NCBI GenBank assembly: GCA_045863555.1
Contig: BTUU01000009.1
Span: 124,001 to 188,000, forward strand
DNA length: 64,000 nucleotides
Origin: JACRLV01 sp045863555
GTDB lineage: Bacteria; Planctomycetota; Phycisphaerae; UBA1845; Fen-1342
Direction of reading: 5' to 3'
Shown: piece after piece, positions 39,430 through 51,063 of the stretch
How the letters are laid out: every line of letters starts with the position of its first letter
How positions within the stretch are numbered: the first letter of the stretch is position 1
Made by a program: the position numbers and the translations under genes
Notes under the pieces: generated by a model
Told to the model about the DNA's origin: nothing
Seen by the model: the letters and a program-made list of their open reading frames with translations, nothing else
Databases searched by the model: none

Positions 39430-39480
39430 CGCATACCTCCAGGGTGATCTTAATCCGGACGGCCGTCGGCCGCGCCCTAT

Positions 39481-40740
39481 TCACTCGCCCGCGGATTTTT
39501 CCGGCTCGCGCGGGGCGGGGCTGCTTGCGGCCGGGCGGCTTGCGGGGGCGGGCCGGGCGGCAAGCGACTCCTGGAGCGCGAGCACGGCGAACGCGGTTCC
39601 GTAGGGCTTGCCGTAGCTGTTCATCGGGTAGTCCCACATCGAGCCATCCGCCTCCTGCGTCTTGACGACCTCGCGCTGGAAACGCTCCCAGTATTTTGCC
39701 CGGTCCGCTTCCGGAAGCTCGCCGATCACCTTCGCCGCGTAGTAATGCCCGAAGAAGTAGAAATACGCCGCGTTTGCGTAGTAGGCCTCGTGCGGGATCG
39801 GCCGGCCGCGGGCGATGTCGAGGAAGCGGTGCTCGCGGAAAAAGTGCTCCAGCCCCTCGCGGAGCATCTCGACGTCGATCTCCCGGCCCGGGGTCTGAAA
39901 GCCCGCCTTCGCGGCGCGGAAGAGCACCAGGTTGCACACCTGGATCCGCCCCAGCGATCCCTTGATGTTGTTGATGCCCTCGGAGTGTCCCGGCGTCGAG
40001 ACGATGTCCAGGCTGTACGTGTAGGCTCCGGTGGGCAGCCGGCAGCGCCGGATCGCCCGCACCGCCCGCTCCAGCATTGACCGGTCCGGCTCGAATCCCG
40101 CCGCCTTCGCGTCGAGCATGGCCAGAATCGCGGCTGACGTCATGAAGCTCGTGGCCCAGTTCGGCGGAAACGTCACCGTATCGCCCGAGTCGTAGTATCC
40201 CCAGCCGCCCAGCGGCGTCTGGTATTGTTTGAATCGATCGAGCAGCCCGCGGATCGTCTTCGCCAGCGATTCCCGCCGCGCGGCGTCGTTCGCATACCGC
40301 GGGCCGGTGTACGCATCGACCGCGGCCGCGAGCCCGTAGACAAACGCCCATGTATTGTCGACGTCCCAGTCGCTGATGCGCCGGGCGTCCACGGCATGGG
40401 TGATGATGTACTCGATGCCCCGTTCGTAGGCCGCGTCGCGCTCCGGCGTGCGCTCGACCGCGTTCATCGCCAGGCAGCCGAGCCCGGTCGTGGCGATCGT
40501 GAACGCCCGCTGCGACGGCTCATTCATGAATGCATCGTCGAGGCCGAGCAGGGCATCCCGATGCGAGCCCCACGCGCCGTCCGGGTTCTGATCCTTCAGC
40601 AGAAACGCGACGCCCCGCTGAATCGCTGTTCGAACCGTGTCGGCTGTGATCGGTTCCACCGGTGTCTGGGCGGCGGCCGGCGCGCTGAGGAAAGACAAGA
40701 TCAGGACTGCCGCCAGAGCGCCGAAGTTCCGTGTCCACAT
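39481..40740 (-). CDS. Exported prenyltransferase/squalene-cyclase repeat protein
   Basis: 419 residues with a signal peptide (ends APAAAQ). Alpha/alpha-toroid repeats with QxPDGxWG-like motifs: KDQNPDGAWGSHRD, YQTPLGGWGYYD, TQEADGSMWDYPMNSYGKPYGTAFAVLAL. The fold matches squalene-hopene cyclase-like proteins, but the DxDD catalytic motif is not seen, so it is probably not a cyclase. The tail is Pro/Ser/Ala-rich. The gap to the next gene is 51 nt; likely an operon with the CsgG-like gene. Confidence 0.75.
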   Translation of the reverse strand: MWTRNFGALAAVLILSFLSAPAAAQTPVEPITADTVRTAIQRGVAFLLKDQNPDGAWGSHRDALLGLDDAFMNEPSQRAFTIATTGLGCLAMNAVERTPERDAAYERGIEYIITHAVDARRISDWDVDNTWAFVYGLAAAVDAYTGPRYANDAARRESLAKTIRGLLDRFKQYQTPLGGWGYYDSGDTVTFPPNWATSFMTSAAILAMLDAKAAGFEPDRSMLERAVRAIRRCRLPTGAYTYSLDIVSTPGHSEGINNIKGSLGRIQVCNLVLFRAAKAGFQTPGREIDVEMLREGLEHFFREHRFLDIARGRPIPHEAYYANAAYFYFFGHYYAAKVIGELPEADRAKYWERFQREVVKTQEADGSMWDYPMNSYGKPYGTAFAVLALQESLAARPAPASRPAASSPAPREPEKSAGE

Positions 40741-40977
40741 GCAGATGCAACCTCCGAGGGGGGCATTCTACCCGAACGTGGAGACGGGCCGGCGCTCGAA
40801 AGTCCTCTAATTTCTGGATTTCAGTGGACATATCCGGGTTCGTGGGCCTAGGATCGGCGGGTGCGGCTCTTGGCGGGCACGCACCCTTGCACGCACGATT
40901 GGCCGACTCCGTCCGATTCGCCGGCGCTATCAGTTTCGCATCCGACAGTTCCTGCTCCCGCCGGGAGGTGCGACAGC

Positions 40978-41949
40978 ATGCATTCGCATTCCACAGGCCT
41001 GATCGCCCGCGGCGATCTCACTGCCGTCCGTGAATCGTCGATCGCCCCGCAGCGACGACCTTTCGTCACCCGCGAGACCCTCCGCCAGCCCATCAACGCG
41101 ATGTCGGTCGATGTTGAGGACTGGGCCCAGTCTACGCTCGGGCCCGAGCTGCCGCTTTCGCGCCGCTTCGAGACCAGTACGCGGCGGATCCTCGAGGCGT
41201 TCGCCGCCCGGGGCGTTCGCGGCACGTTTTTTGTCCTCGGGCTCGCCGCAGAGAAGGCCCCGCACATCGTTCGCGAGATCCAGGCGGCCGGCCACGAAGT
41301 GCAGAGTCATGGCTACGGCCACGAAAACCTTCACGACCTGACGCCTGAGCGGTTTCGCGCGGACATGAATCGCTCGAAGAAGATGCTCGAGGACATGACC
41401 GGCGTCGAGATCTATGCCTACCGCGCCCCGTTCTTCACCATCACGCGAAAGACGCTCTGGGCGCTCGACGTGCTTGTGGAAGAGGGGTTCCGCTACGACT
41501 CCTCCGTCTTCCCGATGAAGATGAAGCGCTATGGCATCGACGGCGCGCCGACGTTCCCGCACCGGCTGCGCACACCCGCCGGATATGAAATCCTCGAACT
41601 GCCCGTGGCGACGTGCACCTTTGCCGGCCGGCAGCTGCCCGTCGGCGGCGGCGGCTATTTCCGCCTCTTCCCGTATCGGCTCCTGCGCCGCGGCGTGACG
41701 CAACTCAACGCCGCCGGCCACGGGGCGACGATCTACATGCACCCGTACGAGTACGACCCGCTCGAGTTCCGCGAGATCGACGTGCCGGTCTCCTGGAAGT
41801 TGCGTCTGCACCAGTCGATCGGCCGCCGGGGCTTCCCGCGCAAGGTCGACCGGATGCTGGCGGAGTTCCGCTTCGGTACCATGCAGGACGTGATCGATGC
41901 CACCGAGGAGTGGCCGGTCTTCGAGCATCGTCCCGCGCAGGTTGCATGA
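40978..41949 (+). CDS. Polysaccharide deacetylase (XrtA/PEP-CTERM locus type)
   Basis: 323 residues from ATG 40978 (GGGAGG 10 nt upstream). NodB-type fold: MSVDVEDWAQS (catalytic Asp), GTFFVLGLAAE, HEVQSHGYGHENL (metal His pair), YRAPFF and the DUF3473-type tail GGGGYFRLFPYRLL...YMHPYEYDP. These deacetylases act on exopolysaccharide and are usually found in EPS/PEP-CTERM loci. No exosortase is visible. The stop overlaps the next start (ATGA). Confidence 0.88.
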   Translation: MHSHSTGLIARGDLTAVRESSIAPQRRPFVTRETLRQPINAMSVDVEDWAQSTLGPELPLSRRFETSTRRILEAFAARGVRGTFFVLGLAAEKAPHIVREIQAAGHEVQSHGYGHENLHDLTPERFRADMNRSKKMLEDMTGVEIYAYRAPFFTITRKTLWALDVLVEEGFRYDSSVFPMKMKRYGIDGAPTFPHRLRTPAGYEILELPVATCTFAGRQLPVGGGGYFRLFPYRLLRRGVTQLNAAGHGATIYMHPYEYDPLEFREIDVPVSWKLRLHQSIGRRGFPRKVDRMLAEFRFGTMQDVIDATEEWPVFEHRPAQVA

Positions 41950-42728
41950 ATCTCGTCATCCTGACCGCCGAGGATCGCCTCTACCTTCCGGCGTTCTTCC
42001 AGCGATTCCTTGCGAAGCGCGCTCGCGACACCCGCGCGATTTTCTCGTGCCCGCTGCGCTACGGCAAAGAGAGCACGCTCGACACCCTCCGCAAGTACCG
42101 CCGGGCGTTCGGCTGGGGTAATACGCTCAAGCTGGCCTGCAAGGAGGCGCACGCCCGCCTCAGCGATCGGCTCGGGCGGGGGCGGTCCGGGGGGCGCTGC
42201 TATTCGATCCGTGCGGCCGCCGCGCGGTACGGCATCCCCTACGAGACGGCGGAGGACGTCAACGCCGAGTCGTTTCGGGCGCGGCTCCGGGAAATGGAGA
42301 CCGACCTGATCGTCTCGGTCACCTGCCCGCAGATCTTCAAAAAACCGCTCATCGAGACGCCCCGCATCGCCTGCCTGAACATGCACGGCGCACTGCTGCC
42401 GAAGTACCGGGGCATCGCCCCGAGCTTCTGGATGATGGCCCACGGCGAGTCGCAGGCGGGCGTCACCGTCTTCCGCGTCAACGAGGCCATCGACCTCGGC
42501 GACGTCATCGAGGTGGAGTCGTTTCCGATTCTCGCGGACGAAACGCTGGAACAGTTCATCATTCGCAGCAAAGCGATCGCCTGCGACGTGCTGCTCCGCG
42601 CCATCGACCAGATCGAATCCGGCACGGCCGCATATCGCCCGCTCACGAAGGAAGGCGGCAGCTACTTCGGCTTTCCCGACCGCGCCGCCTACCACAAGTT
42701 CCTCGCCCAGGGCCGCCGCCTCTGGTGA
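41946..42728 (+). CDS. Formyltransferase-family protein
   Basis: 260 residues from ATG 41946, overlapping the deacetylase stop by 4 nt. The Rossmann-like formyl_trans_N core has DLIVSVTCPQIFKKPLIETPRIACLNMHGALLPKYRGIAPSFW, with the conserved N-H-LLP-YRG site and E-(A)-IDLGDVI for D-x-G-D. These enzymes transfer formyl groups to sugar amines or to Met-tRNA. The deacetylase partner suggests N-formylation of a freshly exposed amino sugar (inference). Confidence 0.82.
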   Translation: MNLVILTAEDRLYLPAFFQRFLAKRARDTRAIFSCPLRYGKESTLDTLRKYRRAFGWGNTLKLACKEAHARLSDRLGRGRSGGRCYSIRAAAARYGIPYETAEDVNAESFRARLREMETDLIVSVTCPQIFKKPLIETPRIACLNMHGALLPKYRGIAPSFWMMAHGESQAGVTVFRVNEAIDLGDVIEVESFPILADETLEQFIIRSKAIACDVLLRAIDQIESGTAAYRPLTKEGGSYFGFPDRAAYHKFLAQGRRLW

Positions 42729-42750
42729 CTGCCGCCCCGACTCGTCGGCG

Positions 42751-42782
42751 GAATCCGAGCCCGACGCGCTAGCGAGGGCGAG
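42751..42782. repeat. Single inverted copy of the CGCTAGCG repeat
   Basis: GAATCCGAGCCCGACGCGCT followed by AGCGAGGGCGAG is the reverse complement of the unit found four times at 16821-17062. Confidence 0.75.
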
Positions 42783-42862
42783 GACACCATAGGTCGAATC
42801 GCGGCGACGAAGCGCTCCCCGAATCCGAGGCTCGCACCCGCCGCCGCGACCCCACTTTCCGC

Positions 42863-44161
42863 CTATCGACCAGCGCCCGGCGTAATCGTCATCTGCCGCA
42901 CACCCTCCGCCTCAAACACGTGGCACCCCAGGCTGAGCTGCCGCAGGTTGTTCTGCATCCGCTGCGGCACCTGCGCCTCGCGCACCGCATAGATGTCGAT
43001 CCGATCCAATTCCACGCGCTGCGCCTGCCCGTTCGGCCCACGCACGAGCGCCATCACCGGCTCGTCGTACCGCAGCGTCCAGGTCGTCCCGCGATCCGTC
43101 GAGTACAGCCTCCCCGCACCCGCGTGCGCTTCGATCACCTGCGGCAGCGACACCACCGCCAGCGACGGAACCTGTTCGCGGCCATCCCCATCGAGATCAC
43201 CAACGGCCACGCTGACGCCGCCGCGAAAACCCTCAAACGCGATGAACCGCACGCTCCCGTCCGCCAGCGAGAAATTCGCACCGCCCACGTACGCCCGGCC
43301 GTAGATCGGGACATCCGCCTGCGCGAAGTTGAAACTGACATACTCCGTCGGCGCATCGTCCCCGCTCCGCGCCTGCGCGGTCGCGGTGAACGATTCGGGC
43401 GCCTCCGAAAACGCGACTCGCGTCGAAGAATCGAAGAACGTGACCGAGCCGGTCGGCACGACTCCGACCGACGCCGAGGGCCCGTCCTCGCCCGTGATGA
43501 TCCGCCCATCGACGATCACGTCGTCGCCGCTCGTCCGCATCGTCGAGCCCTCGCCCGGCGCGGCCAGCCACTTCCCGACGGCGATCGGATTCACGAATAC
43601 GTAGCTGCTCCCGCCCTCCGCGTCGCGCTCGACCGACGACGACGTCAGCTTGCTCGGATACACGAAAAAGTCGGTCGGATCGGCCTCGATCTCCACCAGC
43701 GCCGGCGCCGCCGCCAGCGGCCGCAGCACGCCATTCCAGATGCGGATCGGATTCGACGGATCGGCCGGGTTCCCGAGCTGCGGCTGATGCGCCTGCCCGG
43801 CGCTGATCCCCAGCACGTCGCTCCCGACGATCGCCCCGGCCGCGGCAAACGTCCACGTCGGCAGCGACGCACGCACGTCGAAATTCGACGCAGCGAACGC
43901 ATACGCCCCGCCCGGCGCAGGCGGGGTCGGAAAGTGCGCCCACACGCGGACGCTCGTGCTCTGGCCGCTCGTAATCACCTGCGGACTGACCTGCACCAAC
44001 AGCTTGCAGTCCTGTGCCACGGCCGCGGGCACAAGCGCCACGGGCGCAAAAGCCACGGCCGCCGCGGGCGCGATCGCCGCCGCTCCGATCGTCGCCGACG
44101 CCGCGCGCGCGGCGAAACCCTTGAAAATCGACCGCCGACGCGGTCTGCTGCTTGCAGACAT
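42863..44161 (-). CDS. Exported protein of unknown function
   Basis: 432 residues. The N-terminus RRRSIFKGFAARAAS then a long Ala-rich hydrophobic stretch to VAQDC resembles a Tat-type signal (RR present, not a perfect S-R-R-x-F-L-K). The rest is beta-rich, with repeated Ig-like strands (SGQSTSVRVWAHFP) and a VGDLDGDG loop near residue 330. Not recognised; found alone. Confidence 0.55.
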   Translation of the reverse strand: MSASSRPRRRSIFKGFAARAASATIGAAAIAPAAAVAFAPVALVPAAVAQDCKLLVQVSPQVITSGQSTSVRVWAHFPTPPAPGGAYAFAASNFDVRASLPTWTFAAAGAIVGSDVLGISAGQAHQPQLGNPADPSNPIRIWNGVLRPLAAAPALVEIEADPTDFFVYPSKLTSSSVERDAEGGSSYVFVNPIAVGKWLAAPGEGSTMRTSGDDVIVDGRIITGEDGPSASVGVVPTGSVTFFDSSTRVAFSEAPESFTATAQARSGDDAPTEYVSFNFAQADVPIYGRAYVGGANFSLADGSVRFIAFEGFRGGVSVAVGDLDGDGREQVPSLAVVSLPQVIEAHAGAGRLYSTDRGTTWTLRYDEPVMALVRGPNGQAQRVELDRIDIYAVREAQVPQRMQNNLRQLSLGCHVFEAEGVRQMTITPGAGR

Positions 44162-44855
44162 TGGAAACTCCGGCCTGATCCCCGAGCCCGCGGCAGGTGA
44201 ACTTCACCCGCGCAGCGCTGCTCGTCGACCAATACGCGGAGAATCGCCCCGCATCGCGCCAGAATCAGTACCAACCCCGCTCGGCCCGCTCCCCCGCGCA
44301 GCCCCGCTTTCCCACAGCCTCGCTCGACCGCACGGGGCCGCGTTCGGCCGGCTTCAGCCGGCCAGTTCCTGCCACCCGCTTCGAGCGGGTGGTCCAAGGC
44401 CTCCCCCACACCTTCCAGCCGGCTTCAGCCGGACTTCGCCGCGTGCTATCGCGTCAGCTGTTAGCGTCGCGCTGGGGCATGCGGCACCAGAATCCGCCGG
44501 CCCTGCGCACCCGCCGCCGGAATCCGCCAACTGCAGTCTCTGCCTTCTCCACGACACACCTTCCCCGCAACCGCGGCGAATAATTCCTCCGGCAATCCAG
44601 CGCCAGGGAGTTCCAAACCGTGACACGCGCCAACCAGCCGAGCCCGGCCCGCCGCACACCCCGCCTCCGCCTCAGAGATACCGTCGCCGCAAGGTCTGAT
44701 AGCCAAGGTTGCCAACCCGGCACGCGCGCGCAAAAGAGTTTGGCACCCTTCGGCCCGTTCGCTGAAAAACGGGATTCAGTAGAGACGCTAGAAAGTGAAG
44801 GTTCATTCACGCTGCCGAGCGCGCCAAGACACCAGGCCGCGCCCAGACCGCCCCG
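44162..44855. other. 694-bp gene-free spacer with several inverted repeats
   Basis: I see no credible gene. At 44347-44452 there are nested palindromes: CCGGCTTCAGCCGG (twice) and CACCCGCTTCGAGCGGGTGG, a short dispersed hairpin family. The remainder is Pro/Arg-coding noise in all frames. Confidence 0.6.
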
Positions 44856-48128
<3,273 letters not shown>

Positions 48129-48180
48129 CCCTTACCGCGAGAATTCTACCGGCGCCGAGGCGGGCCGACATCAGATTCCA

Positions 48181-48209
48181 TTGACGCGGCCATTTCGACG
48201 ATCTATCCT
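48181..48209 (+). promoter_or_regulatory. Promoter of the first prepilin gene
   Basis: TTGACG (48181-48186), 17-nt spacer, TATCCT (48204-48209); ATG follows ~98 nt later. The second prepilin has the same arrangement. Confidence 0.6.
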
Positions 48210-48306
48210 CGTAGTGGCGTCCGATTTTCATAATCGGTTATTCTCGCGGGGCGGCTCGGCCCCGAGGTGCGGACGCAGACGCCGGGCGACAGGTTGGAGC
48301 CGGGAG

Positions 48307-49353
48307 ATGGCGGCCATCAAACGCCAGCCGCGGGCCTTCACGCTCGTGGAGTTGCTCCTCGTTGTGGCGATTATCATTCTGTTACTCGCCATCTTTGTCC
48401 CTGCGCTCAGGCTCGCCCGCGAACAGGCCCGCATCGCCAAGTGCATGGCCAACCAGCGCGTGCTGATGGCCGCGGGCCTCCAGTTCCTGAACGAAAAGAA
48501 CGATCTGCCCTGGACGCTGCCCAGTTCGGGCGTCGGACCGACCGGGAGCAACTACTGGGTCGGCCGCGCTACCGAGTTCGGCTGGGGCGGGGCGATGCCG
48601 AACAAGACGAATTACGAATTCGCGCAGGCCGGCCTGGACCGGGGGAATATGGCGTCCGCGGCCAATCTGGACGTGTACCGGGTTCCGCCGAAATACCGCC
48701 CGCTGAATCCATACCTGTCGAACGACGTTTATTGGAGCGTCGAGCCGAACGTGGAGATGACCGATCCGCGGGAAGTTCGCGCGGAGACTCCCGGGTTCTT
48801 CATCTGCCCGTCGGACGTGACGTCGCGGGTCGGCGTCGTCGGCGAATACACGCGGATCCCGACCGGTGAGGTCTTTCCGACGTGGGAGTACTGGGGTTCG
48901 AGCTACACGATCAACTGGTATTGGAGCGTCTACTACGTGAACGCTCCCCCCGGGAACGCTCCGCCCTATACCGGCGGGAACCTGCGCACGCGGATGCTGA
49001 AGATCCTCGGGTTTGAGACGCCGACGCCGGCCGGATTGGGTCGGCAGTTGCTTCGGTCGAAGGACGGCCGGTTCGAGACCGAATTTGTCGTCTTCAGCGA
49101 AAATGCGATGAGCCTGGCGCTCGAAATCGCGCGGCCGCCGGGTTACTCCGGCGGGCCGTGGGCGACGGGAGATCCGAAGACGGGGTTGGGGTGGCATGGG
49201 CAGCGGGACCGGTTTGTCGCGGCGAACCTGGACGGCGGCGTGAGATATCGGACCATCGACACGCGGTATGTCTGGGGGACGGGCTGGACGATCTGGCCGC
49301 AGCGGCCATGGGGCGGGGACTGGGCGGGTTATTCGGGCACGTCGCCGGACTGA
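48307..49353 (+). CDS. Prepilin-like (type II secretion/pseudopilin) protein, first copy
   Basis: 348 residues from ATG 48307. Class III signal: AFTLVELLLVVAIIILLLAIF after a short basic leader, so PilD-type peptidase should cut before Phe. The C-terminal part ends WPQRPWGGDWAGY after a FVAANLDGGVRYRTIDTRY segment, a DG..R motif seen in planctomycete pseudopilin-like secreted proteins. Same length and layout as the next gene (348), so the two are paralogues. Beta-rich middle of unknown function. Confidence 0.82.
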   Translation: MAAIKRQPRAFTLVELLLVVAIIILLLAIFVPALRLAREQARIAKCMANQRVLMAAGLQFLNEKNDLPWTLPSSGVGPTGSNYWVGRATEFGWGGAMPNKTNYEFAQAGLDRGNMASAANLDVYRVPPKYRPLNPYLSNDVYWSVEPNVEMTDPREVRAETPGFFICPSDVTSRVGVVGEYTRIPTGEVFPTWEYWGSSYTINWYWSVYYVNAPPGNAPPYTGGNLRTRMLKILGFETPTPAGLGRQLLRSKDGRFETEFVVFSENAMSLALEIARPPGYSGGPWATGDPKTGLGWHGQRDRFVAANLDGGVRYRTIDTRYVWGTGWTIWPQRPWGGDWAGYSGTSPD

Positions 49354-49419
49354 CGGTCGTTCACGGGCGTGGCGGCGGGGAAAAAAATGCCCGCCCGGTA
49401 AAGATTCTGTTCAGATTCG

Positions 49420-49448
49420 TTGACGGGCGCAGATTGCGCCGATATTCT
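49420..49448 (+). promoter_or_regulatory. Promoter of the second prepilin gene
   Basis: TTGACG (49420-49425), 17-nt spacer, TATTCT (49443-49448), 80 nt before the ATG. Nearly identical to the element at 48181. Confidence 0.65.
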
Positions 49449-49527
49449 TATTGAGAGCACATTCTGAATCGATCAACGGCGAATGGCGAACGCGTCTCAT
49501 TCCGCCGGGATCAAGGGAGCTATACAA

Positions 49528-50574
49528 ATGAATCGACGACGACGGGGCCGCGGCTTCACTCTGATTGAGCTATTGGTCGTAGTTGCGATCATCGCTCTGC
49601 TGATCTCGATCCTTCTTCCGTCGCTGAACGAGGCGCGGGAGCAGGCCAAGATTGCGAAGTGCGTTTCGACGCTGCGCAGCCTTGTCCTGGGTTCGACGCA
49701 GTATTCGAACGAGTTCCGCGACGATTTCGCGTGGGGCTATACGACGACCGGTCTGCCCGCGGCGAACACGTTCAACGTCTACTCGGAAGTGGTCTGGGCG
49801 GGCGGCATGCCCGGCGTGAACCAGTCGGAGTGGACGGCGGGCGCGACGCTTCCCTCGCACGGCGTCGTTCCGCAGAACCAGTTCGACATCTACCGGATGA
49901 AGCCCAGTCAGCGGAAGATGAACGAGTACATGTCGTCGTCGATCACTTGGGATGCGGACCCGGCACCGAATTACACCGCGCCGCACCCGCGTTCGCCCGA
50001 AATCCCAGACTTCTTCAAGTGCCCCTCTGACGCTCACGCATACCTGCCGTGGGTTGGCGAGAGCAACCCGCTTCCGACCGACGCGGACGCGGGTTCCTAT
50101 CAGATGTGGCGCCTGAACGGGAACAGCTACACGATCAATTGGTACTGGCCGTACTACTACTACTGGGCGTCGCCCGGCGATCGTCCGCCGTACAACCGCA
50201 ACTTCCTCTACATCCTCGGCACCTTCCCGACCGCAGCGCCCGGCCTCGGCCGCACGCTGATGAAGAACAAGGACGGCCGCTTCTCCAGCGAATTCGCGCT
50301 GATCTTCGAAGGCGGCATGAACTTCGGTCTCGAAGCCGCCCGTCCGCCGTGGGGTCCGAGCGGCAGCGCTCCGACGAATCCGTGGAACGGCCCGCCGAAG
50401 CAGGTGACCGGCTGGCACCGCAAGCTGAACAAGCACTCGGCCGGCTTCCTGGACGGCTCGGCCCGCTACAGCACGTTTGACACGCGTTATATTTTCGGCA
50501 CCGGCTGGACCGTGTGGCCGAACAAGCCGTGGGCGGGCCGCTGGGCTGCCTACAACGACTTCCCCCCTCGCTGA
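49528..50574 (+). CDS. Prepilin-like (type II secretion/pseudopilin) protein, second copy
   Basis: 348 residues. ATG 49528 is preferred over 49483: AAGGGAGC lies 7 nt upstream and the class III signal (RGFTLIELLVVVAIIALLISILLPSL) follows at once. The body aligns throughout with the 48307 product: SLNEAREQAKIAKC, SYTINWYW, GRTLMKNKDGRF.SEF, DGSARYSTFDTRY and WPNKPWAGRWAAY. It has its own promoter and terminator, so expression is independent. Probably a pilus-like or matrix subunit. Confidence 0.84.
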   Translation: MNRRRRGRGFTLIELLVVVAIIALLISILLPSLNEAREQAKIAKCVSTLRSLVLGSTQYSNEFRDDFAWGYTTTGLPAANTFNVYSEVVWAGGMPGVNQSEWTAGATLPSHGVVPQNQFDIYRMKPSQRKMNEYMSSSITWDADPAPNYTAPHPRSPEIPDFFKCPSDAHAYLPWVGESNPLPTDADAGSYQMWRLNGNSYTINWYWPYYYYWASPGDRPPYNRNFLYILGTFPTAAPGLGRTLMKNKDGRFSSEFALIFEGGMNFGLEAARPPWGPSGSAPTNPWNGPPKQVTGWHRKLNKHSAGFLDGSARYSTFDTRYIFGTGWTVWPNKPWAGRWAAYNDFPPR

Positions 50575-50597
50575 TCGGCGACGGGACGGTTAGAATC

Positions 50598-50650
50598 GGG
50601 AACGGGTCGAGCTTCCGAACGTGTGGAGGATCGACCCGTTCCCTTCTTTT
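50598..50650 (+). terminator. Rho-independent terminator after the second prepilin
   Basis: A 13-bp stem GGGAACGGGTCGA (50598-50610) pairs with 50631-50643 and is followed by TTCTTTT. Confidence 0.8.
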
Positions 50651-50661
50651 CTGAGGATGCA

Positions 50662-50976
50662 ATGAGCCGGAAGATGCTGCGGTTTCGTCGGGCGGAAACA
50701 AACAAGTCGCTTCTCATCGCCCTCGGCGTGGTGGCCGTGCTGGCGATCGGGTTCTGGGGCTACCGGATGATGACGTCGGAAAAGCCCGCTCCGGTCGTGG
50801 CCAGCGGCGAGCCCGTTTCGTTCTACTGCTACGAATGCAAGAAGGCGTTTGAAGTAGCCCCGGATCAGGCGGCCGGCATGCAGATGGTCGACGGCAAGTT
50901 CGAATGCCCGACCTGCAAGAAGCGCAACGCGATCAAGGGATTCGGCCCGAGCTCGCGCATGCCCCAGAATCCGTAA
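50662..50976 (+). CDS. Small membrane-anchored zinc-ribbon protein
   Basis: 104 residues from ATG 50662. One N-terminal membrane helix (~16-34; LLIALGVVAVLAIGFWGY) then a ribbon with CYECKKAFEV...FECPTCKKRN. Function unknown; the short length and single anchor suggest a small accessory factor. The frame begins in the tail of the upstream terminator, so its own promoter must lie within or after it. Confidence 0.7.
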   Translation: MSRKMLRFRRAETNKSLLIALGVVAVLAIGFWGYRMMTSEKPAPVVASGEPVSFYCYECKKAFEVAPDQAAGMQMVDGKFECPTCKKRNAIKGFGPSSRMPQNP

Positions 50977-50998
50977 CACCGATCCAGAGAAATCTGAA

Positions 50999-51060
50999 CG
51001 CGGAAGGCCGCGCTGTCCTCATCGTCCGGACACGGACGGCGGGGACCGGCGGCCTTCGCG
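50999..51060. terminator. Possible bidirectional terminator between convergent genes
   Basis: The arms CGCGGAAGGCCG (50999-51010) and CGGCCTTCGCG (51050-51060) pair with one bulge between the ends of the zinc-ribbon gene and obgE. No long T-tract. Confidence 0.35.
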
Positions 51061-51063
51061 GTG

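Noticed and set aside
44347..44452. CRISPR or riboswitch in the 44 kb spacer
   Set aside because: Only short palindromes are visible, without a conserved riboswitch core or spacer pattern.
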